Source: Paenibacillus lutimineralis (GTDB lineage: Bacteria; Bacillota; Bacilli; Paenibacillales; Paenibacillaceae). From it: DNA of 64,000 bases. The notes beneath the pieces were generated by a model, which was not told the DNA's origin, did not search any database, and saw only the letters and a list, made by a program, of their open reading frames with translations. The translations under genes and the position numbers were made by a program. Positions 62,459 to 64,000 of this stretch are shown here, one piece after another (the first letter of the stretch is position 1; each line of letters begins with the position of its first letter). The stretch is taken from positions 3,137,501-3,201,500 of the forward strand of contig NZ_CP034346.1 of assembly GCF_003991425.1 (NCBI RefSeq). The letters are read 5' to 3'.

Positions 62459-64000
62459 ATGTGGCCGGAGGAGTTAAACAAAGAACTGAGCAAGTTGAAG
62501 GATGATGAAAATTATATCATTAAAATATGTGAAAAAATAAGAGGAACTGAGCCTAAAGTTGCAATAGGGGCCTACGAAGCAGCTACTAAATTTGTAAGAG
62601 AGAATAATATGTTAATCTGTGCTTACCCATGGATTCTTTATTTTAAAGGCTGGTTATACTTTGAATCGACAGACTTTAAAACTGCGACCGCTCTTTATGA
62701 AGAGGCTTATCATATTTTTAAAGAAAATAACAATATAGATGGACAATTGGCGACTAGCAGTGCATTTGTAAGTGGTTATTCGGTACAACAGAAACTTTCC
62801 AAAGCCATTGAGCATGGTATGGAGGGTATAGAACTAGCAGAAAAAGTGGGTAACTATGAGCGACTAACTCAAATCAAAGGGAACCTTGCAGCGCTGTATA
62901 TGGAAATCGATGAGTATGAAAAGGCAAAAGAGCTATTAGATCAGATCGAAAACATACCTCGTGTTTATAATAATGCTTTTAAAGTGGCTTGTTACATTAA
63001 TCAAGCTGAATGTTGCAACCATTTGGACGATCTAGATCAGGCGATAGTGTATATAACGAAGGCGCTTGAATTAGCAGAGGAATACACTCCCAGTATGATG
63101 CCCAATGTGTTAAAAGAAATGGCTCATATTTACGCGACTAAAGGGTGCTACGGTACAGCAGAAGAATACTTCGTCAAGAGTGTAGAAATGGCGAAAGCGG
63201 GAGGAGCGCAACTGTATCTTCAAGATGCACTATTGTACTGGGCAGAGCTAGATTTGGTACAAGGTCGATATAAGGAGACTATTGATAAGCTGCAACAAGT
63301 AGAAGAAGGGATAGAAAAGGCCAATTCTATAAGGAATTTACATAAAGTGTATTTGAATATGAGCAAAGGATTTAAAGGTCTGGGGAATTATGGACAAGCC
63401 TATGCGTATTTAGAAAAACATATGGAATTAGAAAAAGAAATGCAAGCTATTCGCAGTGCTGAGAGTATGGAAATGCTGAATCGAAAAAGAGAAGAGGAAG
63501 AGGGGAAAATCTACAAGTTTCTCTATAATCAAACTGAAGCATTGAATGGTGTGGGTCAGAAAATCCTGTCTAACTTGGACAAGGAAAGTATCTTTAATAT
63601 TGTTACCAAAGAAATACAGGATTTGATCCAAGCGGATATTATTCAAATTGGCATTTATAACGAAGAGGAAGGGATCCTTAACAATGAGTTGTCTATCGAA
63701 AAGGGACAACGGTTGGTCAAGGGGCCTATGTCTATATTAGAAGATAGCTTTTGGGCGTATAGTGTCAAGCACAAGCAGGATATCTTTATTAAGGATATTG
63801 AAAAGGAATATAGCCGATATTTTGATGATTTTAAGGAATATTTAGAGAAGGTAAGGAAGAAAAAGGAGTATGTAATAGAGACAATACCTTATTCTCTTAT
63901 ATTTGTACCTATTATTCTGAAAGATAAGGTAATAGGGGTGATAAGTACTCAAGCTTATAAGAAAAACTCTTTTAACTTAAAAGACTTGAGTACATTAAAG
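62459..64000 (+). CDS. TPR-GAF signalling protein, runs off the window
   Basis: The frame is open for 514 codons from ATG 62459 to the last base, with AGGTGAAA upstream. Residues about 30-345 form a series of TPR repeats (YPWILYFKGWLYFESTDFKT, NLAALYMEIDEYEKAKELLD, HIYATKGCYGTAEEYFVKSV). A coiled coil (LEKEMQAIRSAESMEMLNRK) leads into a GAF domain from about residue 365 (NLDKESIFNIVTKEIQDLIQ, YSLIFVPIILKDKVIGVIST). Proteins of this layout usually end in a GGDEF or kinase/PAS domain; that part is beyond the window. Cytoplasmic, no transmembrane segment. Likely a signalling protein; its output is unknown. Confidence 0.8.
   Translation, partial: MWPEELNKELSKLKDDENYIIKICEKIRGTEPKVAIGAYEAATKFVRENNMLICAYPWILYFKGWLYFESTDFKTATALYEEAYHIFKENNNIDGQLATSSAFVSGYSVQQKLSKAIEHGMEGIELAEKVGNYERLTQIKGNLAALYMEIDEYEKAKELLDQIENIPRVYNNAFKVACYINQAECCNHLDDLDQAIVYITKALELAEEYTPSMMPNVLKEMAHIYATKGCYGTAEEYFVKSVEMAKAGGAQLYLQDALLYWAELDLVQGRYKETIDKLQQVEEGIEKANSIRNLHKVYLNMSKGFKGLGNYGQAYAYLEKHMELEKEMQAIRSAESMEMLNRKREEEEGKIYKFLYNQTEALNGVGQKILSNLDKESIFNIVTKEIQDLIQADIIQIGIYNEEEGILNNELSIEKGQRLVKGPMSILEDSFWAYSVKHKQDIFIKDIEKEYSRYFDDFKEYLEKVRKKKEYVIETIPYSLIFVPIILKDKVIGVISTQAYKKNSFNLKDLSTLK

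Overview
The window reads as a Paenibacillus-like (Firmicutes, Bacillales) chromosome segment. This rests on strong purine-rich ribosome-binding sites with ATG/TTG/GTG starts, spore-associated families (YheC/D-type ATP-grasp, YjcZ, a collagen-like exosporium-type protein), an S-layer-homology remnant, a BcrC-type undecaprenyl pyrophosphatase, and many LacI/TetR/MerR/HxlR/PadR/Rrf2 regulators. Genus is inferred from gene content, not from a marker gene. No tRNA, rRNA or CRISPR array was recognised.

Layout. 1-5.8 kb: a 5'-truncated C39-like protein, a uridine-kinase-like P-loop kinase, a CPBP protease/TetR pair behind a palindromic operator, then an Rrf2 regulator, a DinB protein and a thioredoxin-reductase-like flavoprotein. 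5.9-9.0 kb: a three-gene type III polyketide synthase / methyltransferase / FAD oxidoreductase cassette. 9.3-10.2 kb: a collagen-like (Gly-Pro-Gln)n surface protein. 11-16.2 kb: an acetyltransferase, a Nudix hydrolase, a LacI regulator, a bactofilin-like protein and an alanine racemase. 16.6-21.6 kb: a compact five-gene operon, the standout of the window. It encodes PEP mutase, phosphonopyruvate decarboxylase and 2-aminoethylphosphonate transaminase, bracketed by two YheC/D-type ATP-grasp proteins, and is preceded by a hairpin plus intrinsic terminator that may attenuate it.

21.7-44 kb is a mosaic of intact genes (hydrolase, DUF2239, beta/gamma-crystallin, BcrC, YjcZ, cation efflux, stalk-domain protein, HxlR, two SDRs, MerR, glycosyltransferase) and many broken ones (APH, AA10 lytic polysaccharide monooxygenase, isochorismatase, amidase, peptidase S51, MFS, IS3 orfA). 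44.4-48.2 kb is a run of immunity-like genes (Imm1, TPR+SMI1/KNR4, a CxxC protein) without a recognisable toxin. 48.6-55.9 kb carries a methyltransferase, a GNAT, an HD phosphohydrolase, a tandemly duplicated unknown gene, an SGNH esterase/PadR operon with two palindromic operators, and a VOC protein. 56.3-60.3 kb is a five-gene two-component/ABC-exporter operon. 61.2-64 kb holds a lone peptide permease and a TPR-GAF protein that runs off the right edge.

Three families of non-coding repeats are scattered through the intergenic space. One is a hairpin with a CTAACGGGCAG-type tail. The others are two families of TGTC...-ended elements with matching internal architecture that look like IS21-type ends. 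In the best copies the hairpin arms differ between copies but stay complementary. Several genes are broken by single-base shifts, so either this is a decaying region or the assembly carries indel errors; reads would decide.
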